Both the position numbers and the translations under genes were made by a program. From Longimicrobium sp. (GTDB lineage: Bacteria; Gemmatimonadota; Gemmatimonadetes; Longimicrobiales; Longimicrobiaceae), in contig NZ_DATIND010000065.1 in NCBI RefSeq assembly GCF_035474595.1, positions 58,993 through 122,992 on the forward strand: a stretch of DNA of 64,000 nt. The letters are read 5' to 3'. Each line of letters starts with the position of its first letter. Position 1 is the first letter of the stretch. A model generated the notes under the pieces. It had not been told where the DNA came from and ran no database searches. It saw nothing but the letters and a program-made list of their open reading frames with translations. Shown here one piece after another: positions 41,903 to 51,651 of this stretch.

Positions 41903-43693
41903 ATGCCACGCATCTCCATCTCCCGCAGCCGCTTCCGCGCCGCGCTCGCGCTGGCCGCCGCCGCGCTGGCCGCCTGGGCGGCGATGCCGGGGAGCGTTCC
42001 CGGCGAGACGCGCACCGGCACGCTGAACGTGGTCTGGCAGACGCGCGGCACCGAGAACGCGCTGGCCGCCGTGAACCTGTTCCTGGTGGATGCCAGGGGC
42101 GACGCGACGGAGCTGGACGCCACGCACGCGGACCTGGAGCCGTTCGGCGGGATGCTGCGGCTGAACGGGCGCCGGGTGAGCGTCACCGGCGACCTGGCGC
42201 CCGCGGGGGCCGGGCGCGCAGTTCCCCGCCTGCGCGTGCACGCGATCCAGCCGCTGGACGGGCCGCGCCTCTCCGTCTCGTACGTGAACCAGCACGGGCC
42301 GCGCACCTACGTGACCCTGCTCTGCCGCTTTCCCAACATGGCCGCGGCCGACCCGCACCCCGCGTCGGTCTACGAGAAGTGGATGGGGTCGGCGTACCCG
42401 GGGCTGGAGCACTACTGGCGCGAGAGCTCGGAAGACCGGGTGGACCTGACCACGCAGGTGGTGGGGCCGTTCGTCCTCCCCCGCGCCAGCGGCGACTACA
42501 TGAACTCGTCGGGCACCGCGAACCTGGGGATGCTGATCCAGGACTGCACCGGCGCCGCGGACGCCTCGGTGGACTTCACGCAGTACGCCGGCATCAACAT
42601 GCAGTTCAACTCGCCGCTCGATAACTCGTCGTGGGGCGGGTCGTGGAACCTGACCATCGACGGGCAGACGCGCCGCTTCGCCACCACCTGGATGGCCAGC
42701 TGGGCCACGCAGTCCACCTACGCGCACGAGACCGGGCACTCGCTGGGGCTTCCGCACTCGTCGGGCCCGTACGACGCCACGTACGATTCGCGCTGGGACG
42801 TGATGAGCGGCGGCGGGAGCACCGACGCGGGCACCCGCGTGGCGCCGCACACCATCGCCTTCCACAAGGACCTGCTGGGGTGGATCCCCGCCGCGCGGAA
42901 GTACGTGCTGGCCACCTCCGGCACGGCCACGCTGGACCTGGTGCGCGACGCGGTCCCCACGTCGGCGGGGTACCAGATGGTGCAGATCCAGACCGGCACC
43001 GGCACTGGCACCTTCTACACGGTGGAGGCGCGCCGCTACGCCGGGTACGACGCGGTGGGCCGCATCCCCGGCGAGGCGGTGGTCATCCACCGGGTGAACC
43101 TGAACGACGACGTGCCCGCCAAGGTGGTGGACCCCGACAACAACGGGAACCCCAACGACGCGGGGGCGATGTGGGTTCCCGGCGAGACCTTCACCGACTT
43201 CCAGAACGGCGTGCGCGTGCGGGTGCTCGAGGCCACGGCCGACGGCTTCCGGGTGGAGGTGAGCACCGAGGGGAACGTGACCGTGACCAGCGACGCGGTG
43301 CTGGCGCCGGGGATGATGGGCGCGCCGTACGCCTTCCAGCTCGCCGCCAGCAACGCCGAGGCCGGGATATGGAGCGTGAGCGCCGGCCAGCTGCCGAAGG
43401 GGCTCACCCTCGTCTCCACCGGCCGCATCGAGGGGACGCCCGCGAAGGCGGGGAGCTACGCCTTCACCGTGCTGGTCACCACGCCCAACGGCTTCGGCAA
43501 GCGCGACGTGCGCATCGAGGTGGCCGAGCCGCAGCTGGCGCAGGACGCGGTGGTGAACCATCTGCTGGGCGGCGGCACCCTCACGCAGGCCCAGTCCGCC
43601 TACCTGGACCTGCAGGGCAACGCCAACGGCCGCCTGGACGTGGGCGACGTGCGCGCCTGGCTGCTCGCGAGGAACCTCCCGGCGGGACAGTAG
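41903..43693 (+). CDS. Secreted metzincin metalloprotease with Ig-like and dockerin-like C-terminus
   Basis: A 596-residue exported protein. The signal peptide (about 1-35) is followed by a strand-rich pro-region and a zinc protease domain with HETGHSLGLPH (His275, Glu276, His279, His285) and the Met-turn WDVMSGGG, together the metzincin/M6-like signature. After it comes a beta domain, then an Ig-like putative-binding module at about 455-540 (VLAPGMMGAPYAFQLAASNAEAGIWSVSAGQLPKGLTLVSTGRIEGTPAKAG). A C-terminal block LDLQGNANGRLDVGDVRAWLLARN reads as a single EF-hand-type dockerin-like repeat. It is the last gene of a two-gene operon. Confidence 0.88.
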   Translation: MPRISISRSRFRAALALAAAALAAWAAMPGSVPGETRTGTLNVVWQTRGTENALAAVNLFLVDARGDATELDATHADLEPFGGMLRLNGRRVSVTGDLAPAGAGRAVPRLRVHAIQPLDGPRLSVSYVNQHGPRTYVTLLCRFPNMAAADPHPASVYEKWMGSAYPGLEHYWRESSEDRVDLTTQVVGPFVLPRASGDYMNSSGTANLGMLIQDCTGAADASVDFTQYAGINMQFNSPLDNSSWGGSWNLTIDGQTRRFATTWMASWATQSTYAHETGHSLGLPHSSGPYDATYDSRWDVMSGGGSTDAGTRVAPHTIAFHKDLLGWIPAARKYVLATSGTATLDLVRDAVPTSAGYQMVQIQTGTGTGTFYTVEARRYAGYDAVGRIPGEAVVIHRVNLNDDVPAKVVDPDNNGNPNDAGAMWVPGETFTDFQNGVRVRVLEATADGFRVEVSTEGNVTVTSDAVLAPGMMGAPYAFQLAASNAEAGIWSVSAGQLPKGLTLVSTGRIEGTPAKAGSYAFTVLVTTPNGFGKRDVRIEVAEPQLAQDAVVNHLLGGGTLTQAQSAYLDLQGNANGRLDVGDVRAWLLARNLPAGQ

Positions 43694-43736
43694 GAAGAGC
43701 AGGAACAGGGGACAGGGAACAGGGTTGACGACAGCG

Positions 43737-43782
43737 AAAGAAGCAGGGCAGCGGAGCGATTCCTCCGCTGCCCTGCTTCTTT
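43737..43782 (+). terminator. 20-bp perfect terminator hairpin
   Basis: Arms 43737-43756 (AAAGAAGCAGGGCAGCGGAG) and 43763-43782 pair exactly around CGATTC. A T-rich end (CTTCTTTGTG) follows. Its core GGGCAGCRGAGG is shared with the hairpins at 53898 and partly 10602. Confidence 0.92.
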
Positions 43783-43796
43783 GTGTGATATGAGTT

Positions 43797-43858
43797 GTTG
43801 AAGCCTCGCGCGGTTTGCGAGGCTTTCCGTAGTTGTTGCCGCGGCTTCAGCCGCCTTC
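43797..43858. repeat. Inverted copy of the 60-bp repeat at 29775
   Basis: GTTGAAGCCTCGCGCGGTTTGCGAGGCTTTCC continues into GTTGTTGCCGCGGCTTCAGCCGCC. It differs from the reverse complement of 29775-29834 at a few positions only. The surrounding 43694-44063 has no gene. Confidence 0.88.
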
Positions 43859-44063
43859 CAGAGCGCATGGCCCATCACCTGTCCCCATCTCCATCTCCTA
43901 ACGCCTATCCCTGTCTACAGTCCCCTGTCCCCTGCTGTTCGACGGAACATCCCGCGCTGAGCGGGGTTCACCCCGGCGCTCTGGCGGCTCGCCGGGGTGC
44001 GTGCTAACGTTTTAGCCTCCCGGCGAACGAAAAATCTCCCTCTTCCGAAAGGCGGAGCCCCGC

Positions 44064-45407
44064 ATGAAACGCCTCGTCGTTCCGCTCCTCCTGCTGGCCG
44101 CGCCGCTGGCCGCGCAGGAGGTCAGCATCCCCCACACCACCTTCACGCTGAACAACGGCCTGAAGGTGATCGTGGCGGAAGACCACTCCACCCCCGTGGC
44201 CGCGGTGAACGTGTGGTACCACGTGGGCTCGGGGTACGAACGCCCCGGCCGCACCGGGTTCGCGCACCTGTTCGAGCACGTGATGTTCATGGGCAGCGGC
44301 CATGTGGCCCAGGGCCGGTTCGACGCGCTGCTGGAGAACGCCGGCGGCAGCAACAACGGCAGCACCACCACCGACCGCACCAACTACTACGAGATCATCC
44401 CCTCCAACGCGGTGCCGCTGGCGCTGTGGCTGGAGGCCGACCGCATGGGCACGCTGCTGGACTCGCTCACCCAGTCCAAGCTCGACACCCAGCGCGACGT
44501 GGTGAAGAACGAGCGCCGCCAGCGCTACGAGAACCAGCCGTACGGGCTGATGTGGGAAACGGCGTACGACGCGCTGTACCCCGAGGGCCATCCGTACCAC
44601 TGGACCACCATCGGCTCGATGGCCGACCTCTCGGCGGCCAGCCTGGACGACGTGAAGGGCTTCTTCCGCAACTACTACACGCCCAACAACGCCGTCCTGA
44701 CCGTGGCCGGCGACGTGAACGCGGCCGACGTGCGGCGCTGGGCCGAGCAGTACTTCGGCTGGATCCGGCCCGGGCCGGCGGTCTCCAAGCCCACCGTGCC
44801 CATCCCGCCGATCCCGGCCACGCGCTACATCACCAGGGAAGACCGCGTCACCCTGCCGCAGCTGACCATGACCTGGCGCAGCGGCCCGCGCTTCTCGCGC
44901 GACGAGGCGGCGCTGAACGCGCTGGCGCAGATCCTCACCGGCGGCAAGAGCTCGCGGCTGTACAAGCGCCTGGTGTACGAGCAGCAGGTGGCGCAGAGCA
45001 CGAACGCGTTCAACGACGCCAACCTCCTCTCCGGCGACTTCTGGGTGATCATCCGCGGCAAGCCGGGGACGCAGCTGGACGCGATGGAGACGGCGGTGAA
45101 CGAGGAGATCGCCAAGCTGGCCGCCACCCCGCCCACCGCCGAGGAGCTGCAGCGGGTGGTGAACGGGATCGAGACCACGTTCGTGTCGGGGCTGGAGACG
45201 GTGGAGAACAAGGCCGACCAGCTGAACGACTACGAGTACTTCGCCGGCGACCCGGGCTTCGCGGCGCGCGACCTGGCGCGCTACCGGGCGCTGACCCCCG
45301 CCGACGTGCAGCGCGTGGCGCGCGAGTACCTGCAGGGGAAGAACCGCATCGTCCTGAGCTTCGTCCCGCAGGGGCACACGGAGCTGGCCGCCACGGAGGC
45401 CCACTGA
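44064..45407 (+). CDS. M16 family zinc protease, catalytic subunit
   Basis: A 447-residue exported peptidase. The signal peptide MKRLVVPLLLLAAPLAA is followed by LNNGLKVIVAEDHSTPVAAVNVWYHVGSGYE and the inverted zinc motif HLFEH (His68, Glu71, His72) with a downstream Glu in NERRQRYENQPYG. Then come the second M16 half (LPQLTMTWRSGPRFSRDEAALNALAQILTGG). Such enzymes act in the periplasm on peptides. The stop TGA overlaps the ATG of the next gene (TGATG), so it is coupled to a non-catalytic partner, as in known M16 heterodimers. Confidence 0.92.
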   Translation: MKRLVVPLLLLAAPLAAQEVSIPHTTFTLNNGLKVIVAEDHSTPVAAVNVWYHVGSGYERPGRTGFAHLFEHVMFMGSGHVAQGRFDALLENAGGSNNGSTTTDRTNYYEIIPSNAVPLALWLEADRMGTLLDSLTQSKLDTQRDVVKNERRQRYENQPYGLMWETAYDALYPEGHPYHWTTIGSMADLSAASLDDVKGFFRNYYTPNNAVLTVAGDVNAADVRRWAEQYFGWIRPGPAVSKPTVPIPPIPATRYITREDRVTLPQLTMTWRSGPRFSRDEAALNALAQILTGGKSSRLYKRLVYEQQVAQSTNAFNDANLLSGDFWVIIRGKPGTQLDAMETAVNEEIAKLAATPPTAEELQRVVNGIETTFVSGLETVENKADQLNDYEYFAGDPGFAARDLARYRALTPADVQRVAREYLQGKNRIVLSFVPQGHTELAATEAH

Positions 45408-46840
45408 TGAACCGCAAGGCCCTGATCCTGGGCGCCCTGGCCGCCGCGCTTCCCGCCGCCGGCGCCGCCCAGCAGTTCCCCACCACGCCGCCCACGCTGG
45501 GCGCGCCGGGGGCCGTCCATCCCCCCACGCCGGTGCAGCGGCGGCTGGCCAACGGGATGAAGGTGCTGTACGTCCGCCAGCCCGAGATCCCCGTCGTGAG
45601 CGCGGTGCTGGTCGTCCGCGGCGCGGGGACCACCGAGGACCCGGCCGCGCTCCCGGGGCTGGCCACCTTCACCGCCTCGATGCTGGACGAGGGCGCGGCG
45701 GGGAAGAGCTCGCTGCAGATCGCCGACGCGCTGGACCTGCTGGGCGCGTCGCTGGGCACCGGGGCCAGCTACGACGCGGCCACGGTGAACCTGTACGTGC
45801 TGAAGAAGAACTTCGGGCCCGCGCTGGGGATCATGAGCGACGTGGTGCTGCGCCCCGACTTTCCCGCGAACGAGGTGCAGCGGGTGCGCGACGAGCGCGT
45901 CACCAACCTCACCCGCGCCAAGGACGAGGCGGCGGCCATCGCGGGCAACGCCTTCCAGTCGCTGGTGTACGGCGCGCAGCACCCGTACGGGCGCTTCGCC
46001 ACCATCGAGGCCACGCGCACGCTGGACCGCGACCGCGTGATGGCCTTCCACCGCGCGGCGTACCGCCCCGAGAACACCACGCTGATCCTGGTGGGCGACG
46101 TGGATCCGGCCACGATGCAGCCGCAGATCGAGCGGGCGTTCGGCGGGTGGGTGGGGATCGGCGCCGTGCCATCGGTGGAGGGGTCGGTGGCCGCGCCGCA
46201 GATCGGCAGCACCACCATCTACCTGATCGACAAGCCCGGCGCGGCGCAGAGCGAGATCCGCATCGGGCACCCCGGCGTGGCGCGCAACACGCCCGACTAC
46301 TTCGCGCTGCAGGTGCTGAACACCATGCTGGGCGGCGCGTTCAGCAGCCGGCTGAACCTGAACCTGCGCGAGACGCACGGCTGGACGTACGGCGCGCGCT
46401 CGGGCTTCAGCATGCGGCAGAGCGCGGGGCCGTTCACCGCGCAGGCGGCGGTGGTCACGGCCAAGACCGACAGCTCGATCGTGGAGTTCTTCCGCGAGCT
46501 GAACCGCATCCGCACCGAGCCGATCCCGGCCGACGAGCTGGACAAGGCCAAGCGCTACGTGGCGCTGGGCTTCCCGCAGCAGTTCGAGACCAACCCGACC
46601 GTGGCCGGGCGCCTGGCCGAGCTGGTGACGTACGGGATCGACCCCTCGTTCTTCGCCAACTACCAGAACGGGATCATGGCCGTGACCGCCGCCGACGTGA
46701 AGCGCGTGGCCGAGCAGTACGTGCGCCCGTCCAACGCGGTGGTGGTGATCGTCGGCGACCGCTCGCAGATCGAGGCCGGGCTGCGGGCGATCAACGTGGC
46801 CCCGGTGCAGGTGCGCGAGATCGGCGAGTTCGTGCGGTAG
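45407..46840 (+). CDS. M16 family protein, non-catalytic partner
   Basis: A 477-residue exported M16 protein: signal peptide MNRKALILGALAAALPAAGAA, then RRLANGMKVLYVRQPEIPVVSAVLVVRGAGTTEDP. In place of the zinc motif HxxEH it has LATFTASMLDEG, so catalytic His and Glu are missing. The second half has LNTMLGGAFSSRLNLNLRETHGWTYGARSGF, the R/Y-rich segment that completes active sites in M16 partners. It therefore most likely serves as the substrate-binding subunit of the protease encoded just upstream. Confidence 0.92.
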   Translation: MNRKALILGALAAALPAAGAAQQFPTTPPTLGAPGAVHPPTPVQRRLANGMKVLYVRQPEIPVVSAVLVVRGAGTTEDPAALPGLATFTASMLDEGAAGKSSLQIADALDLLGASLGTGASYDAATVNLYVLKKNFGPALGIMSDVVLRPDFPANEVQRVRDERVTNLTRAKDEAAAIAGNAFQSLVYGAQHPYGRFATIEATRTLDRDRVMAFHRAAYRPENTTLILVGDVDPATMQPQIERAFGGWVGIGAVPSVEGSVAAPQIGSTTIYLIDKPGAAQSEIRIGHPGVARNTPDYFALQVLNTMLGGAFSSRLNLNLRETHGWTYGARSGFSMRQSAGPFTAQAAVVTAKTDSSIVEFFRELNRIRTEPIPADELDKAKRYVALGFPQQFETNPTVAGRLAELVTYGIDPSFFANYQNGIMAVTAADVKRVAEQYVRPSNAVVVIVGDRSQIEAGLRAINVAPVQVREIGEFVR

Positions 46841-46889
46841 GGGACAGGGGACAGGTTACAGGGACAGGGAACAGCCTGTCCCCGCGTGA

Positions 46890-46922
46890 AGGAGGGCCCG
46901 GGAGCGCATCCCGGGCCCTCCT
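46890..46922 (+). terminator. Terminator hairpin of the M16 operon
   Basis: Arms 46890-46903 (AGGAGGGCCCGGGA) and 46909-46922 pair exactly around GCGCA, followed by GCCTTGG. It is placed directly in front of the group II intron start at 46929. Confidence 0.85.
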
Positions 46923-46928
46923 GCCTTG

Positions 46929-48826
46929 GTGTGCCCAGCATGAACAGTGGTCAGGAGGTGAAAGTCCTCCCGGAACTTGGTCGTAGGGACCGAAGCGAGC
47001 CGCAAGGCGCCGACCGTGAGGGGAGCGCTGAAAGAAGCGGGGTAGCGAACCCGTCGAGCCGACGAACAGAAACCGGATGGGAGGCGCAGCCGAGCAGGGC
47101 GAGCGGGCCAATGACCGCGAAGCTCTCACGACCAAGGCTCAGGCTGCGTAGATCCGGCGGTTGTGCGGGGAAGGTCACTGTTCTTACCTGGGGAGATCTC
47201 GCCTTGTACCTGAAAGGGTGACGTGCGGTGGAAGCACCGGGCGGAGCGAGAAGTCAGCAGAGGCCGTAGTAGCCGAACGGGGTGCAGAATGCGCTTGGGC
47301 CCAGCCCCGCCGGTGAAGGGCCGAACGGAGAGGAGAGCGAAACGACGTTGCGTCTCGGAATGGCCATGCACCAGAAGTCCATGCAGATGGAGCTGCTGCC
47401 GGAGGATAGGGGTGAAGCCCCGAACGTACGGCGGAGCGGTGAAGCCATGTCGGGGGCGCAGGGAGACGAGCGCTCGGGAAGCGGCCGCCCGATGGAGTTG
47501 ATGGAGCGGGTGGTCGAGCGCGGCAACCTGAAGGTGGCGTTGCAGCGCGTGCGGAAGAACAAGGGCAGTGCGGGCATCGACGGGATGAGTGTGGATGACC
47601 TGCTGGCGTACCTGCGGGAGAACTGGGAGCGAATCCGGGGCGAATTGCTCGGGGGAAGCTACCGGCCTTCGTCGGTGCGTCGGCAGGAGATCCCGAAGAG
47701 CGGGGGCGGAGTGCGGCAATTGGGCATCCCGACCGTGCTCGACCGGTTCATCCAGCAAGCCATCCTGCAGGTGCTGCAGCCGATCTTCGATCCTACGTTT
47801 TCGGAACACAGCTACGGCTTCCGGCCGGGGCGGCGGGCGCACGACGCGGTCTGTCAGGCGCAGCGGTACGTCCAGTCGGGGCGGCGCTGGGTGGTGGATG
47901 TGGATCTGGAGAAGTTCTTCGACCGCGTGAACCACGACGTGCTGATGTCGCGTCTGGAGAGGCGGATCGGGGACCGGCGGCTGCTCAGGGTGATCCGCCG
48001 CTACCTGGAGGCCGGAGTGCTGGCCGACGGCGTGGTGGTGGAGCGGCATGAGGGCACGCCGCAGGGCGGACCTCTCTCGCCGCTGCTGGCGAACGTGCTA
48101 TTGGACGAGATCGACCGGAAGCTGGAGAAGAGCGGGCACGCCTTCGTGCGCTATGCGGATGACTGCAACGTGTACGTGCGGTCGAAGCGGGCGGGCGAGC
48201 GTGTGCTGGAGCGGCTTCGGAAGCTCTACGCGAGGCTGCGACTGAAGGTCAACGAGGACAAGAGCGCGGTGGCGCGTGCGTGGAACCGCAAATTCCTCGG
48301 CTACAGCTTCTGGGTAGCCAAGGGACGAGAGGTCAAGCGCCGCGTCGCGCCGAAGGCCCTGACCCAATTCAAGGAGCGCATTCGGCAGATCACTGGCCGC
48401 AACGGTGGGAGGTCGCTGCCACGGGTGGTGGAGGAGCTACGGATGTACCTGCTGGGCTGGAAGGCCTACTTCCAACTGGCGGATACACCCGGGATCTTTC
48501 ACGACCTCGACCAGTGGATCGCCCGAAGGCTGCGGATGGTGCAGTTGAAGCAGTGGAAGCGTGGACGCACGGCGTACCGGGAGATGAGAACTCGGGGAGT
48601 GCCCGATCAGCTTGCCCGGGCCGCCGCCGCGCACATGCGAAGCTGGTGGAAGCTGTCCAGCCACGGTGCGCTCCACACCGCCCTGCCGGGGACCTCTTCG
48701 AGCAGATGGGGCTACCCCGGCTCGCATCGCACTGACCTCAACTTTCCGAACCGCCGGATGCGGACCCGCATGTCCGGTGGTGTGGGAGGGGTGCAGCCGG
48801 GATCACTGGCTGCCCCCTATCCCGAT
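46929..48826 (+). mobile_element. Group IIC intron
   Basis: The 5' end GTGTGCCCAGCATG and the following GTGGTCAGGAGGTGAAAGTCC are the start of a bacterial group II intron (domain I). A long structured RNA part without coding sense runs to about 47360, then the maturase/RT gene. Near the 3' end, domain V is readable at 48748-48780 (CCGCCGGATGCGGACCCGCA, then TGTCCGGTGG pairing back), followed by domain VI and the end CCCTATCCCGAT at 48826. Insertion six bases after a terminator stem is the known preference of the IIC class. Both ends are estimated by pattern, the 3' end within a few bases. Confidence 0.85.
47360..48735 (+). pseudogene. Group II intron reverse transcriptase/maturase, C-terminal frameshift
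   Basis: RT domain: NKGSAGIDGMSVDDL, SYRPSSVRRQEIPK, VRQLGIPTVLDRFIQQAI, FSEHSYGFRPGRRAHDAV, VVDVDLEKFFDRVNHD, GTPQGGPLSPLLANVLLDEID and catalytic HAFVRYADDCNVYV (YADD), followed by the X/thumb maturase part. No endonuclease domain, as expected for IIC. At 48687-48691 one base appears missing: the family end DLFEQMGLPRLASH-stop (48733-48735) is in another frame. In the unshifted frame no stop follows and the reading continues through domain V and joins prs in frame. ATG 47360 is the likely start; 47447 is an alternative. Confidence 0.82.
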
Positions 48827-48853
48827 TGCGGGGAACGTCAGCGCGCATTCTTC

Positions 48854-48895
48854 GCTGTCCCCTGTCCCCTGTCCCCTGTCCCCTGTCCCCTGTCC
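48854..48895. repeat. Six tandem copies of TGTCCCC
   Basis: Six perfect 7-bp units lie between the intron and prs. Shorter or imperfect runs of the same unit occur at about 12405-12420, 14157-14193, 43690-43725, 46838-46875 and 60532-60550. Confidence 0.95.
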
Positions 48896-48979
48896 CCTGC
48901 GAGGTTGACGCTCCCCGGCGCCCGGCCTATTCTACCGCTCCCGTACGCCGAACCCCCAGGACGGAAGCCACCAAGGCCG

Positions 48980-49939
<960 letters not shown>

Positions 49940-49948
49940 TTTTCACCG

Positions 49949-49975
49949 GGCCCGGCGGGAGAAACCCGCCGGGCC
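49949..49975 (+). terminator. 11-bp hairpin between prs and rplY
   Basis: Arms 49949-49959 (GGCCCGGCGGG) and 49965-49975 pair exactly around AGAAA; TTACTGTCTCT follows. It may be an attenuating terminator within the prs-rplY-pth unit. Confidence 0.75.
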
Positions 49976-50006
49976 TTACTGTCTCTGCGAAAGGAAGGGT
50001 GTTTCT

Positions 50007-50642
50007 ATGGCGACCAACGCAACGCTCCGCGCCACGAAGCGCGAAGGCGGCGGCAAGGGGATGGCGCGCAAGCTCCGCGGCACCGGGCAGGTGCCCGCCG
50101 TGCTGTACGGCCACGGCGACCGCACCGAGACGCTGTCGGTGAACGCGCACGACCTGGAGCTGCTGCTGCACCACGTGAACCCCGAGAACACGCTGATCGG
50201 GCTGGACATCGACGGGCGCCGCACCGACGTGCTGATCCGCGAGATCCAGAAGCACCCGTACCGCCCCGAGTTCCTGCACGTGGACTTCCTGCAGGTGCAC
50301 GGCGACGAGACGCTGAAGCTGGACATCCCGGTGCGGCTCACCGGCACGCCCGTGGGCGTGCGCGAGGACGGCGGCGTGCTGGACCAGGTGCTGTACGCGC
50401 TCCACGTGGAGTGCCTGCCGGGGAACATCCCCGACTCGGCCGACGTCGACATCTCGGCGCTGGGCATCGGCGAGAGCGTGCGCGTGGCCGACATCTCCAT
50501 CCCCAACGTCACCATCCTGATGGACGGAGAGCTTCCCGTGGCGTCGGTGCTGGCCGCGCGGGTGCACGACGAGACCGTCGAGGGCGAGGCGGCGGTGGCC
50601 GAGCCCGAGGTGCTGCGCGGCCCCAAGGCCGACGAGGAGTAG
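50007..50642 (+). CDS. rplY: 50S ribosomal protein L25/general stress protein Ctc
   Basis: A 211-residue protein of the long L25/Ctc type that binds 5S rRNA. N-terminal L25 domain: ATLRATKREGGGKGMARKLRGTGQVPAVLYGHGD, TLIGLDIDGRRTDVLIREIQKHPYRPEFLHVDFLQV. C-terminal beta domain: DIPVRLTGTPVGVREDGGVLDQVLYALHVECLPGNIPD and an acidic tail. GGAAGGGTG precedes the ATG at 50007. The order prs-rplY-pth is widely conserved in bacteria. Confidence 0.97.
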   Translation: MATNATLRATKREGGGKGMARKLRGTGQVPAVLYGHGDRTETLSVNAHDLELLLHHVNPENTLIGLDIDGRRTDVLIREIQKHPYRPEFLHVDFLQVHGDETLKLDIPVRLTGTPVGVREDGGVLDQVLYALHVECLPGNIPDSADVDISALGIGESVRVADISIPNVTILMDGELPVASVLAARVHDETVEGEAAVAEPEVLRGPKADEE

Positions 50643-50723
50643 CGGTTGTGGCTCCGCCGGCTGCGCTCGCTCCTGTCGCCTGCTGCTTCCGCTGATCCGG
50701 ACGGGGAAGGGGAGGGGAGCGGC

Positions 50724-51296
50724 GTGGCCGGGCTGAAGGTGATCGTGGGGCTGGGGAACCCCGGGCGCGAGTACGCGCTCACGCGGCACAACGTGGGATG
50801 GTGGCTGCTGGACGAGCTCGCCGCCGGGTGGGGGATGGGGCGCTTCCGCCCGGACAAGACGGCGGCCACGGCCAGCGGCCGGGTGGAGCCGTGGGCGGTG
50901 CGGCTGGTGAAGCCCATCACCTACATGAACCGCAGCGGGTCCGCGCTCCTCCCCTACAAGCGGATGAACGCCATCGACGTCACCAAGGACCTGCTGGTGA
51001 TCGTGGACGACGTGGCGCTGGAGCCGGGGAAGATCCGCTTCCGCCCGAGCGGCACGCCGGGCGGGCACAACGGGCTGAAGTCGGTGGAGCAGGCGCTGGG
51101 GACGAAGGACTACCCGCGCCTGCGCATCGGTGTGGGCGCCAAGCCGCCGCAGTGGGACCTGGCCGACTGGGTGCTCAGCCCCATGCCGAAGCGCGACCAG
51201 GAGCTGGTCCGCGAGCGCTTCGACGACTGCATCGCCGGCATCAAGGTGTGGATGGAGGAGGGCATCGAGCCGGCGATGAACCGCTTCAACGGGTAG
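50724..51296 (+). CDS. pth: Peptidyl-tRNA hydrolase
   Basis: A 190-residue enzyme from GTG 50724: LKVIVGLGNPGREYALTRHNVGWWLLDELA (catalytic His in TRHNVGW), LVKPITYMNRSGSAL (Asn), LLVIVDDVALEPGKIRFRPSGTPGGHNGLKSVEQALGT (catalytic Asp, GGHNGLKS), YPRLRIGVGAKP. It frees tRNA from stalled peptidyl-tRNA. GGGGAGGGGAGCGGC lies before GTG 50724. An in-frame TTG at 50646 behind GAGGAG would add 26 residues of a Trp/Arg-rich, non-family extension; which start is used is open. Confidence 0.95.
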   Translation: MAGLKVIVGLGNPGREYALTRHNVGWWLLDELAAGWGMGRFRPDKTAATASGRVEPWAVRLVKPITYMNRSGSALLPYKRMNAIDVTKDLLVIVDDVALEPGKIRFRPSGTPGGHNGLKSVEQALGTKDYPRLRIGVGAKPPQWDLADWVLSPMPKRDQELVRERFDDCIAGIKVWMEEGIEPAMNRFNG

Positions 51297-51651
51297 CTTC
51301 CGGCGTATGCCCGTGTGGCGAAGATGCCACTGAAGTGGCGGCTACAACGGCACGCAGTCCGCCTTCGCGGACTTCAACAGCACCTTCCAATTAGCACCCG
51401 ACGTCATCCTGAGGTCGGCGCCTCACCCAAGCAGCCCCGCTCCCGGTCCGGACGCCGGCCGAAGGATCTATCACCGCGGCTTGCACATCGGCGCCGTGCA
51501 ACGCCGAAGCGGTCTCTCCTCGTCTTCTCGCCGCGCTCGCGGCGAGGGCCCTGTCCCGCTGGCAAGCTTTTCGCTTATGCGATGCGGTAAGTGCCGCTCT
51601 GGATTCGACTTCCGGAGTGATGCGCATCGCAACCGGAACCGCTCCGACTGA
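51297..51651. other. Gene-free stretch with repeats
   Basis: No gene is seen. 51331-51380 is a degenerate relative of the CAACAAC/AGTCCGC...GCGGACT repeat (palindrome AGTCCGCCTTCGCGGACT). 51400-51473 is a single GACGTCATCCTGAG...GAAGGATCTAT unit. The lysozyme promoter should lie in 51480-51640. Confidence 0.6.
51400..51473. repeat. GACGTCATCCTGAG repeat, single unit
   Basis: Forward unit with the same two conserved ends (GACGTCATCCTGAGG and GGCCGAAGGATCTAT) as the left arm of the element at 7653, with a different middle. No inverted partner is adjacent. Confidence 0.85.

Noticed and set aside
43997..46840. One 947-codon protein covering both M16 genes
   Set aside because: The first part is an out-of-phase reading of the catalytic M16 gene; the true second gene starts at ATG 45407.
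48280..48735. Separate 151-codon gene at the end of the intron
   Set aside because: Only its last 15 codons are meaningful; they are the frameshifted end of the maturase.
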